A stretch of DNA of 13,908 bases from Colimorpha sp034178965 (lineage in GTDB: Bacteria; Bacteroidota; Bacteroidia; Bacteroidales; P3). The stretch spans positions 1-13,908 of the forward strand of contig JAXFQM010000209.1 in the NCBI GenBank assembly GCA_034178965.1, in the 5' to 3' direction. The stretch's first letter is position 1. The number at the start of each line of letters is the position of its first letter. The position numbers and the translations under genes were made by a program. The notes under the pieces are model-generated. The model was not told the DNA's origin. It ran no database searches and saw nothing but the letters and a program-made list of their open reading frames with translations. Of this stretch, positions 13,564 through 13,908 are shown one piece after another.

Positions 13564-13618
13564 TAGATAGGTTCAATAAATTGATTTTCTGTAATTTTGA
13601 TGGAATTGTGATTGTGGC
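13522..13618. repeat. 12-bp direct repeat echoing the terminator stem
   Basis: TGTGATTGTGGC occurs in the left arm of the hairpin (13522-13533) and again at 13607-13618, right where the insertion-sequence-like sequence begins. Flanking bases are also similar (TTTGATG before both). It looks like a partial duplication of the hairpin arm near the element boundary. Confidence 0.5.
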
Positions 13619-13908
13619 TTCCTGAAAAAGGTTGACTGATTGTAGTCTTATTACTGGTCTAAGTTGACTCTTTGTTGATAATATAACTGAATTGGGTTTA
13701 CTTATTGCCTGTTCCTGAAAAAGTTTACTTTAATGCGTTTGTTGAGCCGAGGAGGTTTGACCTTGTACAAGTAAGGCTTGTTCCCAGTAACTGGTCCACC
13801 TCTTGGAGATGGGGCCTGTCTTTTGGGATGCCTCTGCCGTGGTGAGCATATCGATGCTCATGTGTGGCCTCCGGTTATTGTAGAAGTTCACAGCCTTGGA
13901 TACGGCCT
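13619..13908 (-). mobile_element. Terminal part of an IS3-family insertion sequence
   Basis: The transposase C-terminus is encoded at the right edge on the minus strand, and a non-coding tail of about 110 bp follows it. The tail holds TTCCTGAAAAAG twice (13619-13630 and 13712-13723), each followed by a GTTGACT or GTTTACT motif, as expected for terminal and subterminal transposase-binding sites. The exact end is uncertain: I place it near 13619 because the repeat there is the outermost copy. The rest of the element is outside the window. Confidence 0.7.
13730..13908 (-). CDS. IS3-family transposase, C-terminal fragment (5' part outside window)
   Basis: On the minus strand the frame from the right edge to TAA at 13730-13732 encodes 58 residues. 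It begins AVSKAVNFYNNRRPHMSID, and YNNRRPHMS followed by LTTAEA matches the conserved end of the DDE integrase domain of IS3-family OrfB proteins, where this region contributes to catalytic-core folding. The catalytic D, D and E residues are upstream, outside the window. After LTTAEA a short Trp-containing tail (KRWTSYWEQ and on) precedes the stop. Whether the full gene is intact cannot be judged here. Confidence 0.85.
   Translation of the reverse strand, partial: AVSKAVNFYNNRRPHMSIDMLTTAEASQKTGPISKRWTSYWEQALLVQGQTSSAQQTH

Overview
The window looks like Bacteroidota (Bacteroidales, Prevotella- or Bacteroides-like) chromosome. The signs are a Bacteroidota-type LptC/TPR/outer-membrane-protein gene run, A/T-rich start regions without clear Shine-Dalgarno sequences, a TANNTTTG-type -7 box, and a TonB-dependent receptor operon of a type common in this phylum. 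This assignment is by gene content and recognition only; no search was run.

Region 1 (1-9709, all minus strand, read right to left) is an envelope and housekeeping gene train: pth (peptidyl-tRNA hydrolase), coaX (type III pantothenate kinase), an outer-membrane beta-barrel protein, a secreted TPR protein, lptC (LPS export lipoprotein), lpxD (lipid A acyltransferase), two SGNH/GDSL hydrolases, and the N-terminal 337 residues of an MBOAT membrane O-acyltransferase that runs off the left edge. Several junctions overlap (pth/coaX ATGA, coaX/OMP ATGA, lpxD/SGNH GTGA, SGNH/MBOAT 29 bp), which points to co-transcription and translational coupling. The lpxD-SGNH-SGNH-MBOAT block reads as an envelope O-acylation cassette tied to lipid A synthesis; its substrate cannot be read from sequence.

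Region 2 (9710-10666) is a long divergent intergenic region. It holds a likely -7 box for pth, three tandem 11-bp repeats inside a large imperfect inverted repeat, a degenerate minus-strand reading frame that looks like the tail of a lost gene, an AT-rich cruciform-like element, and a leader with a small hairpin.

Region 3 (10667-13563, plus strand) is a compact metal-handling operon: a small Cys-rich exported protein resembling the HYC_CC_PP-type proteins, a TonB-dependent receptor with a Cys-Cys pair in its plug and a His/Asp-rich loop, and a secreted one-domain HMA protein with a MxCxxC metal site. It ends in a long perfect-length hairpin, the likely terminator. The inferred flow is metal import across the outer membrane with periplasmic binding partners; copper is plausible but not proven.

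Region 4 (about 13619-13908) is the end of an IS3-family insertion sequence: the transposase C-terminus on the minus strand and a non-coding tail with repeated motifs.
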